Positions 1-12,079 of a stretch of 64,000 nucleotides of DNA are shown here, one piece after another (positions within the stretch are counted from its first letter, which is position 1; every line of letters starts with the position of its first letter). The stretch is from the NCBI GenBank assembly GCA_019614645.1, contig JABWDB010000032.1, forward strand, positions 893,501-957,500. Direction: 5' to 3'. Below the pieces are notes generated by a model. The model was given only the letters and a program-made list of their open reading frames with translations. It searched no databases and was not told the DNA's origin. The DNA comes from Stratiolaelaps scimitus (lineage: Eukaryota; Arthropoda; Arachnida; Mesostigmata; Laelapidae). A program made the translations under genes and the position numbers.

Positions 1-906
1 CGGGTCAGCATAGAAGAGAAGCTTATTCAGTTCTAGCACTAGTGGCGGTATAGACGGTCCAACACGTATGTGCATCATGCATTCGCGTTATCCTCCCAAA
101 AATAGAAAAAGTTTTAGCAGACGAACGTTTAGGGACAAGAACGCCTTTTCTGCAAAGGATTTAGCGGGCACAATTTGTTCGAAACAGCTTAAATCAAGCG
201 TTTGCGACTCGGCCAAAATTTCAAAATGCACCTGTCAAACTGACCACATCCGAGGCAATAATCGCTGAGAGCTCATAGAACGCTGGAATAATGCGGACAT
301 CAACGCATAAAAGGTGCGGTGTGTTGGGCACACCGGAGTACCTCCACTCAGAAGTGTTGGAAAACAAAACATCAGTATGGCAAATAGTTCGGGTGGTACG
401 AGCCTTTAAGATAAACATATACCTCGAAGAAGATTGACCTCACTATAGTTACGGAATATGATCTGCGGCAGACGATTCAACACGCTCGCAAAATAACAAC
501 ATGCGAGCTTGCTTCTCGACGTTCCACCCCGTGCTAAATGTGCTCAGCATTAATACTGGTTTCTTAAACATTAATAAGCAGCATTAAAACTGGCTAATTA
601 AACATTATTAATACTGGTGTTCTGAGCTTCTGTTTTGTTTCTGGTCTATTTTCTTAATATTGTCATATTCCGTGTGCTGGGCATTGCTTCTATATAGAGC
701 TCGTTTCAGCACCGATAAAAAAAACAGATAACCATTCGCAGTTTGTCTCCTCCACAGACAGAATATCGGCGTTAGCACACTTTTTCGCATGGCCCTGACT
801 GCCCTCAAGGATAGCTATGATATGATGTTGTGCTATTGTTTGATTTCGTTGTGGTTTCCGTTGTCGCTATCGTCGTCGTCATCGACCTGCTTGATTGGGG
901 GTACAG
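1..906 (+). other. 3' part of an upstream LRP4 intron
   Basis: The first coding exon seen starts mid-domain (end of propeller 1), so this stretch is intronic. I see no coding signal, tRNA-like box or clear repeat. The open frames are short and AT-rich. Its last 30 bases lead to an acceptor GGTACAG|CC at 905-906. Confidence 0.6.
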
Positions 907-1143
907 CCGTTCATCGATGCAGTAAGTTTGGACAGGAAGCTGGAAAGCAAGCCGAAGTGCTCGTGGCCAACCTGAGCTATCCCATGGACGTGAAGGTGGT
1001 ACATCCAAATCGCCAGCCACCAGGCGAGAACCCCTGCTCAAAACACAACTGCTCACATATCTGCTTCTCGAACCTCAAGACCTTCAGCTGTGCCTGTCCC
1101 GATGGACTCACGCTTCTGGCGGACAATCGCACCTGCTCACAGT
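907..1143 (+). CDS. LRP4: LRP4 exon 1 in window: end of propeller 1 and its EGF module
   Basis: Encodes the last beta-strand of propeller 1 ([16 protein letters not shown], the family's LPMD...HPxRQP signature) and an EGF module with six cysteines (PC, NC, IC, SC, AC, TC). The usual NGGC is reduced to HNC. The acceptor CAG|CC at 906 (phase 1) is preferred because AVHRCSKF aligns with the end of the YWTDW-TKS blade; a second AG at 921-922 is possible. The donor is weak (CAGT|GTACGG), but it is the one that gives phase 1, as exon 2 requires. Confidence 0.85.
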
Positions 1144-3414
1144 GTACGGTATTTGTAGTTCGTTATTAATTATGATGCTCCTCCCATTGTATAATTACTG
1201 AGTTTGTGATACCTTTTGCCGTTAAAGAATCTAGCCGCCATGCTCTCGCTTATCGCTTGCCGGCAGTCTGGGGCTCTCTTCCTCGCGAGATTCGTTCACT
1301 CTCCTCGGCAAAAAAGTTTGCAGCGGAGGTGAAAAAATTTTTTATCAATCAGATGTAGATATTTTTGTGGATAGTTGTTTTGTATCTTACCCAATGTTTA
1401 CATATTGTACAAAAAAAAAAATGTGTACCCTTCATATATAAAATATACGTTGCAATAATTCTTTTAACTATTATTTTTACGAGAACTTAAGCATGTATAT
1501 AGCAGTTCCGTCAATAAACATTTGTTTGAATTTGAATTTGAATTTGAATTTGACCAACAACGTCTGCGCTATCCAAGAAACACGTACGAGGAAAGAGAAA
1601 CGTTTAAAATCGTCCAGCCAGATTCAATTTAGTTCAGTTGAAAAAGTGCGCCTTATTGACGGAACTGCAGTTTTGTCTTACAACGCTTGAGTTTTTTCTC
1701 CTTCGAGAAAACATTAGCGAAGATTACTGTATCACAATGCGGGTACTAACAGAGAATAGCTACCTGATAGATGACTGAGGCCGCCAAAATTACTATGGGA
1801 AATCTTTCAGGTTTTTCTACACAGCCTTGAAGATCAACCCATGCCTAGAACATCGATTGTGGTTGCAGAATATGATCTTTTTCTTGTCGACGGTGTCCTT
1901 CAATGTATCATGCGCAATTTTCGCAGTTGCTACGAAGTGAGCCTCATCAGAGTTTTCTTAATGTATATGCACGATATTCCTTCGGCTGATTATAAACGGC
2001 ATTTATATCATAATATGTAAAAGGTAGAATCCTTCCGAAGGACTACACGGTTAAATCGTCTGTACGCGTTCGTAGAGGCGTATTTTCTGTAGCTGAAACT
2101 CCTCGGCACAGACATCCCCACAACAGACTCGATACACGTGTCGCGGACAACCTTAAAGAACCACAAACGCCAATAATGATGGTGACGATGATCGATGGCA
2201 CGTTAAGCATTTTGAGGAGTACGCGCATGTTCATATGATTAGACACGCTTCCTCGACGAATCCCAGTCCGACTTGAACTATCAAGTATTATACATAGGCT
2301 TTGTTTGTATACAGGCCTCTTCGAAGGGTGCAATTGAAAGGCCTTCCCCTGGGCTTTCCTGGAGTCTCGGAGACGCCCGGAGGAGACCGGAAGAGCGTTC
2401 TCTTGGACGTAGCCAATGTGATAAAAACAATCTGACGCTGATATGCAGTTTTGTGAGTGAACCCAGCTCGGGTTTGTATATCCCATAGCATAAGCATTGG
2501 TGACGGTCTCAGATATCCAGCAGGTAGCTATTCCCTTTTAGCTGAACCTTTTTCAAGGTGCTTTTTTTATACTCGTTTCTTGTATGCCCTTTTGCTCCGC
2601 TGATAATATGTACCCAGAAAAATATACATATTTATGGCCAAATCATGCTGTATGCGTTTGGTCAACAAGTCCTTTCAAAATATTTCCCCCAAACGAATGT
2701 TGAACTGGTTATAGTAGCTGGTTATAGTGAATAGATCTCTTAATTAATTGCTCCTGTCAAATGAATGTTCTAAAAATACATTTCATCACTATAACCTTTC
2801 AGCTGAAATCTTTTAAGAAGATTCGTGGCTCCTACAATCTTGTCTAGGTTAACAGTAATTAGGTATATCTTTCGGCAGGTTGTACGAGGTCGACAGTTAG
2901 CATGGATATACATGACATTTCTCTAAAAACTAGCAAGCAATTCATTTCGTGGTCTAGGCGTGTGGCGGCCTCGCCGAGGGCTCCCCGTTTCAAATCTCTC
3001 AGAGCACACCCGCATGGCTGCTTGTCTAGAGCCTCCAGATTTGCCAATTTACCATTGTTGTTACTAGTTACTCGCAGGTCTCATACCACACGTCCCCATC
3101 ATTGTATGACCGCTATCATTGAACACACAATTTTTATACTTCGCTCGGAGCCGGCCTTCGTCGCGCTGATCCCGTCAACAACGTAAAGAGATGGAAAAAA
3201 AATACGTCAACAACATTTTTATGCCGATGTGTGCCGGGGTAGCTACGCGAGAGTCAGCCCATCATTTGGTTAGCTCCCGACCTTGCCCTTACGTATGAGA
3301 GGCCAGACTATTATTACTTGTGCGTTAGAGGGCCAGAGTCGGTGACGACACTAAGGGTAAACGAGTCGGAATAATAACTCTATAACACGCGTAAGGTGTA
3401 GTTGTAATAACGAC

Positions 3415-3456
<42 letters not shown>

Positions 3457-4218
3457 ATGAGACAGGTTATCTAAACTTGTAGGAGTTTGCAACAATATGT
3501 ACATCATATGTGTCAACAGCTGCAATGTCTCGACATCCAAATCCACCTCTCCCTCGTCGGTTCGACCTGAGATGTAATCACTATGTGGTGGTTAATTATG
3601 CTGTGAAATTGTCATATAATAGCATTTTGTCCTTGTCCCGGATCCCTGCTGGCATGCTATTGCGGGCACGGCCTGCTCTGCCGAGCAGGCCATTGAAATT
3701 GCCCCCGCCCCCCCCCACCTCAGGCCCCGTGTCCCCTAGTTCGGAGTCCCTCTCCTCCTACATGTAGGAACATGCAGTCGCAATTACATCGGAAGACCGA
3801 AGTCGTCATTTAGAGCCAGAGGAAGTGCATGACCTTCCATTACGATAGGAAGGCGGAGGGGACCTCCTTATGCTGATTACGGTGCCGTTGCCATAAAGCA
3901 GTGGGACTTTATTCATTTGCGCCGACTGGGTGGCTCGCCTTCGAAGGGTCGCCCGTCCAACCCGAATGCTTTTGTGCGCGAGCCCAGGACAAAGCCGCAA
4001 CAAGTGGAATAAATACGCAAAGTGAACGCATCTGGGTGTACAGATTGTCTCGCGAAGTGTACGCGCAGCACAGCGATTCATGGACGAAAGTCACACACCG
4101 AGCATCTGTTGTGATCATGCTAAATGAACGGAGCCGCCTTGTGTGGGCTGATTGTGTGGATTTTTCCTTGCGGAAGTGGAAGATTCCTTGTGTGCCCCTC
4201 GTTCGTCTCGTGGAACCA

Positions 4219-4255
<37 letters not shown>

Positions 4256-5862
4256 GTTATTCAAATTCGGCTCCTATGATCAAGCGCGTAGCGCCAAACG
4301 AAAGAAGCCGTCTTGAAATCTTCCAGCATTTCGGGGGTCATAACTTTTTTTTGTCGCCGGAGACCATCGCCGATTATTGCTTACGAGAACTATAATGTAC
4401 ATGGTACACGACAATGTGCTATAATAATCGCGAAATATTCCAGGATTCTCTTGCAGCACATTCGGGCTATTGTGGGCGAATTACAGAAATTATCGAAAGC
4501 CAGCTAGAAAAAGAGTTACTTTTTAGGAAGTAACACCTATTCCTAACCTTGAAGCACGCCTCGAAAGGTACACTAATACAAGACGATGCATAAAGATAGG
4601 ACCCTAGACCGGCAGATGACAGCAGCAACCTTCGTTGTCTTCGCGTTTTCAGGGCCGGAGGACTCAATCGTGTTCTCAATACGCGGTGACATCCGGCGAA
4701 TGTGCGTGCATTGCCCAGATCCCCTCGATGTTCCAATGGCTTTAGATCACGAAATTGATCGGGACCAACCCGGAGGCGGATCTCTGAGGAATTCGTCTTC
4801 AGCGATGGCCCTTGAGTTCGACCACATCTCAGGGTCCATCTTCTGGAGTGACCGTATTAACCAGGCCATCTGGACAGCTTTCTGGGACGGTACGAACCAA
4901 AAGGTACAAATGCTGCAAGGCTCAGCGAGATTTCGCAAAGCCATGATCACCAGAGGAGAGACCTGCTCTCTAGAGAGTTTAACGGATGGCTTAGCGCATG
5001 TTCGCGTCGGCATCGGTCATGATCTAGTTCACCCATTGAAATTTCCCGTTGGTGGATATTGTTACATTAGACGCTCTCATGCTCAACGCAATCAGCATGC
5101 ATTTTTCAATTAATACATACTGCTACTGGACAAATCACGTCAGATATCATACGTACAATGCACGTAGCAAGCAATCGGCGATCGTAACAGTCAACACAAA
5201 GGCAATTTCCGGCAAGTGCTTCAATATGAGAGTTAATGAGAGATTTTATTTGGAAAAAAACATGTTCGAATTGAATTTTCTAAACAGTGTTGCATCGTCT
5301 TGAACGACGGCATCCGCGTTAGGGTCCTCTGATAGCGTTCTATCCAACCGAGCGGAACTCTCGCCTGGAAATGTACGCCGCTTTAGACGGAGCACCTTCT
5401 ATAATAACAACGAAGTCGACACTCTCTCTCTCCATTGAAGACAATTCAAGTTATATTAGATTAACTATCAAATATATAGACAGGCACGTAGGCAGGTGGA
5501 TAGCAGTTAAAAACGGCATTACATCAGTCACACAGTTTCGCTAGATATCGAAGTAATGTCAAGCACAACGCCGATACTAGGAAAGATAGACCCTCAACAG
5601 AGGATGGCTTTAGCTGGTAAAGGTAAAGACTTATTGCGCTTATTTATTAAAGGAACCGCAATTTTTACAATGCTTAAGCTCTCTAGCATATATAAGAGAC
5701 GTTTTGCCAGCCACGTCAACCCTGAACTGGATCGAGGACTAGCTTCGGTGGAGATTGAAGATGTCTCTCCTTCCACAGGAGATTCTGTTATCTTCGTACG
5801 TGCGTTTGAAGAACATGTCCTTTCCCACAATAAAACGAAGTTAAAAACAATTCACATTGTTT

Positions 5863-5901
<39 letters not shown>

Positions 5902-6223
5902 ATTGATTTAAACTGTCACACAATTAACCTTCAACGTTGTGTGTGATCGTGGCCTCCGGACCACCGAAGATAACAGAATCTCCTGTGGAAGGAGAGACAG
6001 TTTCCTCTGCTTCGTATTTAATGGGTAACAATGCTTAAGCTCTCTAGCATATATAAGAGACGTTTTGCCAGCCACGTCAACCCTGAACTGGATCGAGGAC
6101 TAGCTTCGGTGGAGATTGAAGATGTCTCTCCTTCCACAGGAGATTCTGTTATCTTCGTACGTGCGTTTGAAGAACATGTCCTTTCCCACAATAAAACGAA
6201 GTTAAAAACAATTCACATTGTTT

Positions 6224-6262
<39 letters not shown>

Positions 6263-9200
6263 ATTGATTTAAACTGTCACACAATTAACCTTCAACGTTG
6301 TGTGTGATCGTGGCCTCCGGACCACCGAAGATAACAGAATCTCCTGTGGAAGGAGAGACAGTTTCCTCTGCTTCGTATTTAATGGGTAACGACGAGTCTA
6401 CAGTATACAGCTCAAGGTCTTTTCCTCTTACATATATGGGGGATTTTGTATGTGTGCATTGGTTCTAGATGGTCGCCCAAGCCAACGCAGCGGATCTTGC
6501 ACTCGATTGGGTCAATCGTAAACTCTACTGGACAGATGCAATGAACGCTCGAATCGAAGTTTGCCACATTGATGGGTCACTTCGTTCACTTCTTCACTGG
6601 CAGAATCTTCTGAAACCGAGAGGAATCGTGGTCGACCCCGGACGAGGGTAAGAAGACCAATTAGAAGGTTTTAATTGATTAATGACAACAAGAGAAAAAA
6701 ATAAACACAACTGCCTATCTGTGTCTCGCTACTTGGCAAATCGCCCCTCGGACGGTAGTTCCGTGGTTCGCTCATTGATTCTAACGCTGTTATGACGAAG
6801 TGACAAATTGGGAGATTATTACTTAATTAATTAACTAATTATTAATTAGCTACAGTATCAAAAACAAAACAAAATTGCGAACGATAGCCGACGCCGTTCT
6901 GCTGAACGTCAAGCTAGTACTGGTCGTCAGCTGAACGCCGTTTTCGATAACTAACGCCTGTTTACAATGCAGAAGACTCCGACTCGCTTTCGCAGTTGAG
7001 CTTTAAATGATTATTGCATATTACAAAGATATTCGAATGCGGACCTCCAAAATTTGTTAGTTACCGGCTAAAATTTGTTGGGTAATCACAATGCAACGAG
7101 CGTCAAATGAAGAGGCACCTTCCATATTCCTGGACACGATATCGTTGTGCCGCGAGATAGTTGTTTTGCGAGAACAGCAACTCGACGCCCTCAAGCAATA
7201 AGTCGAGGATGCAAGATGCTTTTGGTCAGCGTTGATACGTACATGTCTATTGTTAACTGTCATTAAAAATCAGTCATTTGTCTCTTGTTTACAGATACAT
7301 GTATTGGACGGACTGGGGCGAGTTTCCGAAGATTGAGCGCTCGACGATGGCTGGCAGCTCTCGGACTGTTCTCGTTCAAAACAAGCTTAAGTGGCCCAAT
7401 GCGCTTGCAATTGATCATGGCTCCGAAACACTATTCTGGACCGACGCCAATCTCAAGATTATTGAGATGCTACACTTAGCTTCGGTAAGACCAGCTCACT
7501 TACTTACCTATGTCCGTATTCGATAGTGTTCATTCGAGTTTCGTCCTAATTGGTTTATTCATTCATTCATTCATTAACTACCCTTCTGATGGACACCTCA
7601 CTAGTGATCAGATACGAATGGGCACGCATCGTATTTTAACTCAGCTAGAATCGAATAATATCCCCCAAAAGATGACAAATCAGTAATCTATGAGGTGTTT
7701 TAGTCATTGTATGAATTACAATCATGCTGAGTGCGTTTACAGAGGGGAATAGTCGAACTAAGTAAGGGTGCGATCCGGCCCATCCGGGAGCTTGTTACCA
7801 CAATCGAGATACTGTGGTAACCTAGTATTCATACACGTTGTTTCTGCAGTCTCCGGAAAGATGTTGGCATGTTGTTTTGTCAAGAAGTTATGGCTTGAAC
7901 ACAAACAGGCGAATGATGACAACGCTTCTCGATGACAGCTCCTCATCCGACTCAGGTTGACGTAGGTGGCTGACGTTGCCTAGGTTGAATGTACCTAGGG
8001 GGGGCATTTAGGGGTCTGTTTTACTAAGCAATGCTAAAAGCAGTTGTACCGTGGACGTGAAATGTTGGCTGAGAGTCAGCCCGAAGACCCTAGTCTTAGG
8101 TTGAATGTACCTATTGTATAACTATCTTATATAACCACATATGTAGCCTATCTATGCAGCCCTGCGTGATAGCTTATGTTCACTGATAACTATAACGTTG
8201 AATGTACGAGACCTTTATTCGAAAGTTCTCGATTGATCAGCGGTAATGCGTACACGCTCCATCAGCTGCTCGACGCCGCCCTCTCCAATGACAGACAACT
8301 GTCGAGATCTGTGCTTCCGTCACAGGCCTCAAGATACCTGAACAGGGTAGTCTTTTCCATGGCGGGCAGAGTCGCCACCGTGTTATCCCCTTGAATTTGC
8401 CTCTTCAACGGCTCCATCTCCGTAAGGGTCCATATCAGCTGGTACGTGATCAACGCAACGTCATGCGAGTTGTTCAAAACAGAGGTCGCTGTCGAGCTGA
8501 CCTCCTTGCCGCTCATGCTGCCCTTGCCAGTCACGGCGTCGAAGAGTTTCCTCGTGCCGTGGAATACGTTCTTTTCGCCACGGGTGTACAGGTCAACGAG
8601 TTCGGTGAGATCTTCTCCCGAGACGCGGTCGCTCTCCGAATTGACAAAACGCTCCAGCCACGACCTTACCTCTTTGGCCGGCGTATGGAAAATCCTCTGT
8701 TCCATCATCCTGTAACATGCATAGGATTGTTTATCTTATAAAACGTGTGTGTGTGTCTTCATATTCAGAAAAGAATAATTGGTGACGCAGTTTGGGAACC
8801 GGGTGCCGAGGGCCGAGGTCTGAGATCATGGTCACACTCCTGCAGGAGTGGCTATGGCCTTGCCTATTTGACTCTGAGCGAGGGAAAAACGCTGTACAGC
8901 GAAGGGATCTCAGGGTGCGGGTACCCAGGATGATGAGCCTTGCTCAGAATGCTGCCAGCTCATTCCTAGACTTAGTTCACAGTGGAAACTGTACAGTCTT
9001 ATCTAATTAGAATAAAAATATCGGTTATATATTCACTCCAAAGTGTGTAACAGTCTATCTGACACATACGAGTCACGTTGGTCAAGAGAAATTGCACGAC
9101 CTTTGTAGGACATGCTTACAATCGAGAATGTATATACATATTTCCTATGTCACCTGTCGTGCCCGCTGGCTAATTGGCCCTAATTGTCTACATCCTCCTG

Positions 9201-12039
9201 CGTGATACTTGCGACATTGAATTTAATTATAATAAGGAATAAGCACGCGATTGCATAAGTGAATCGACTGAATAAATCCAACCTTAACTCTGAAATTGCA
9301 GAAATTTATATATATAAACATAAGTAACTTCCTCCACTCACTTCGTCCTACACCGAATGTTTTTTTTTGTTTTTTTCCAGCTGACCCTCAGCTGTTCCCC
9401 TATCTGACAAGCCTCAGCTCTTAACCTTTAGGTATTACTATGAGAGGACCTGTCGGGGCTACCACCTTTGCTTATTCTCTTCCTCACTCGTACCTGACAA
9501 GAATCTTCAGATAGAGAAAGATGATAAAGAACTCCAAAGATTCTCCAAAGCGTCTGACAGGATTTGAACCCAACACTACACGTGTCTCTCCGGTCTAGTA
9601 GTGTAAGACATTACCGAATGCTGACATTGACTAACCTGCGAATATTTCTTCGCTTCGACGGCTTGGTCTCTAGCTGTACAAGGACGGAGGTCGTGGGTTC
9701 GAATCCTGCTACATGGCATATCGACAGCACGAGAGTGCGTTGTAGAAAAAAAAAACACTGCAGTTCCGTTAATAAACCATAAGTTTGTATTGTATTGAAT
9801 TGAATCGACCCGGAACGCAACGCCTTCCCGCTTTGCGGATTCAGGCCGCGTTCGATCAATTGCGCGCCTTATTTGTTGTCCGTCCCTGAGCAATACTAGG
9901 TCGAAGAAATCGTTTTGTTGGCTGGTAACCGTTCAGAGTCAACGAGTCAGTTGCAATCCCATCAGAAACCGCTTTCGGATGTAATCCAGCCTTTGCAACC
10001 GTCTGAGCGAACACCCCCTCCGACCGCGACTTTTTCGACCATGACCTTTTTTGACTGGCCTCGATGTGTGGACAATCCACTTTTCATTGGCAGTAATCCC
10101 CCTGAAAAATGGCGCCTGAGCAGCAAATCGCAAGCTGAAATTCGCTCAATTAAATTACGTTCGCTCGCAGTTCGTGTGGTACCCAAACATGGTTTTTGCC
10201 AAATATGGCAAAGTTGTTGTCACTATTCCGTAGCTGTTTCGAAGCCTTTGGCCTTATCAACTGTGTTAAAGCGTTGGGCTCATTGGCCATCGCATCGAAA
10301 TCTCCCAAACCACCTCTCTCACTCTGTCTCTTCATAGACTGCGCATATCATTTTTGCATAAACAAGCGAAATGCATAGACAATACACGTTTTCTTCCTTC
10401 TACACATGTTAAAAATGTACTGAATCTCTTCACTGAAAACGATCGTGAATCTTTGTAATGGATACGTTCATTAGATGTCAGCCGAATTGCCAGTTTTTCA
10501 ATGTACGACCTTTGATGTGTTTGAAACAACTGCGGATGACATCTGTCGAAAATTCGCTATAGAATTACGCATAGACCAGATACACGCGAAAGCGGGTGAT
10601 TTTAATGTCCTTTTAAATGTATGCGAACAATGTTTCGCTTAATTTTCCTGAACTTACACATTACCTAAGCATATCATTTGTATTATGTGTACATATCTCA
10701 CTATAGGTGTAACGCTAAAGGTTTTCATTCTTTTGTTAGAGGACGAGCAATATTTAAAATGCTTAAGTTCACTCTAATACGTCACCACGTCTCTAGGCAC
10801 CTCGAACCCTCGGCTTTCGACTTTTATATCCAGAGGCTTAGCCACCGTGTAAGCCACCGGGCTGACGCATTCATTAGCTGTACGGGCTCAAAGCAAAAGA
10901 GCGGGCGTACTATTTTTCATTAGCACTCGATGAGTAGGTGCTAAAAATAGGAACTACTGTAACTATTATATATTGCTAATCTCGTTAATTAGCTACTGGA
11001 ATCTGATAGAACTCGATAGGTTATATTCAGGGGTAACTCCACAAGTAACAAAAAAATACATGGTCTGATCTGCGAGTACATTTCTATCTCTCTCTATTTC
11101 TGAAGGATGCTCAACAAACAATAATTATTGTTGAACAAAACAAAAGCGTACATTGTTACGTTGTTCTCCCTTTACACTATCCCATTGAATTAAACTCCAA
11201 CCAACTTTTTCCTTTACCAACTGCTCAGGAACTTTTAAAGCACCCTGTATAGGTATGCTCTAAAAGTTCTAACCAAGTTAAAACTAGTTTCGTTCACTGA
11301 TTTTCCCTTGGCTAATCTAAATAATCCATGAAACGACACTTTTTATCGCTATTATTTTTACGAGAACTTAAGCGTTGTGGTAACACTGCAGTTCCGTTAA
11401 TAAACCAAGCCTTTTGTATTGTATTGGCTTGTTGAGGCGGCAACCGAATGATAAATATTGAATTTTTTGTTTTCTGCAAATCAATTACTGAACGCACACA
11501 TGCACGCTCTATTTTTTTAATGACTAATCGTCGTATTTACAGAACCACTCACGATAGGCGAATAATAGGCCCCTTTTTCTTTTGAAGGTATGCTAAGCAA
11601 CCGCCTTTTTCGTACACTTCCCTGGTTTTGCCTGCCCTCATCCCCCGACATAATACATTTCTAATTCCTAACTCGGAACGTGGCCCACCCATGCTCGTGG
11701 CGCACTCGACATCGCATTGCCGGCATTGAATTGCAGTTCAATCAGTTATTTCTGCGTAGGGGCTTGATCGAGCGCCGATCGTTCGCCGTGCGAGTATCGC
11801 TCCGCTCTCACTATGGGCGTTCGCACATTCGGCTGCGTCGACTCGGTTACTCGACACCGCGCTAGCTGCAGCTGTGGGTGGTTCTACGTTCTCGTGTGAC
11901 GACCGCCGGTGTGGATTTTCTTTTTCAAGTTCCTTCAGGATCCAGGAGTTTCTCTCCTTTCGTTCATCCTGACGACCATCCATCAGTCATCGTCAGTGCA
12001 CAATGAGGGAGCGAGAGAGAGTGAGGCGGGGAGACTAAG

Positions 12040-12079
<40 letters not shown>

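Larger units (their letters stand above)
1144..4652 (+). other. LRP4 intron 1
   Basis: 3.5 kb intron. It opens with a LINE 3' end (about 1207-1555), then unique AT-rich sequence with poor open frames, and (TA)n arrays at 3416-3452 and 4221-4252. A C-rich run lies near 3700. No other gene is supported. It ends at a clear acceptor, GTTTTCAG (4645-4652). Confidence 0.8.
4904..6468 (+). other. LRP4 intron 2
   Basis: 1.56 kb. Contains a family E fragment (about 5545-5615), a reversed family A tail (5616-5694) and a perfect 361 bp tandem duplication (5667-6390). No coding signal. Confidence 0.85.

Noticed and set aside
3901..4395. 164-codon + frame in intron 1
   Set aside because: It passes through the TA array (Tyr-Ile repeats) and has no recognisable domain or splice context.
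8391..8741. 116-codon + frame overlapping the minus-strand candidate
   Set aside because: It lacks splice or poly(A) context, and the base bias fits the minus-strand codon positions, so it is most likely the shadow of that frame.
9690..9705. True tRNA genes at B-box matches (for example 9690, 14485, 49830, 62730)
   Set aside because: Each lacks a pairing acceptor stem and continues into a common retroposon tail ending in AATAAA-like and simple repeats, so they are SINE heads, not tRNAs.
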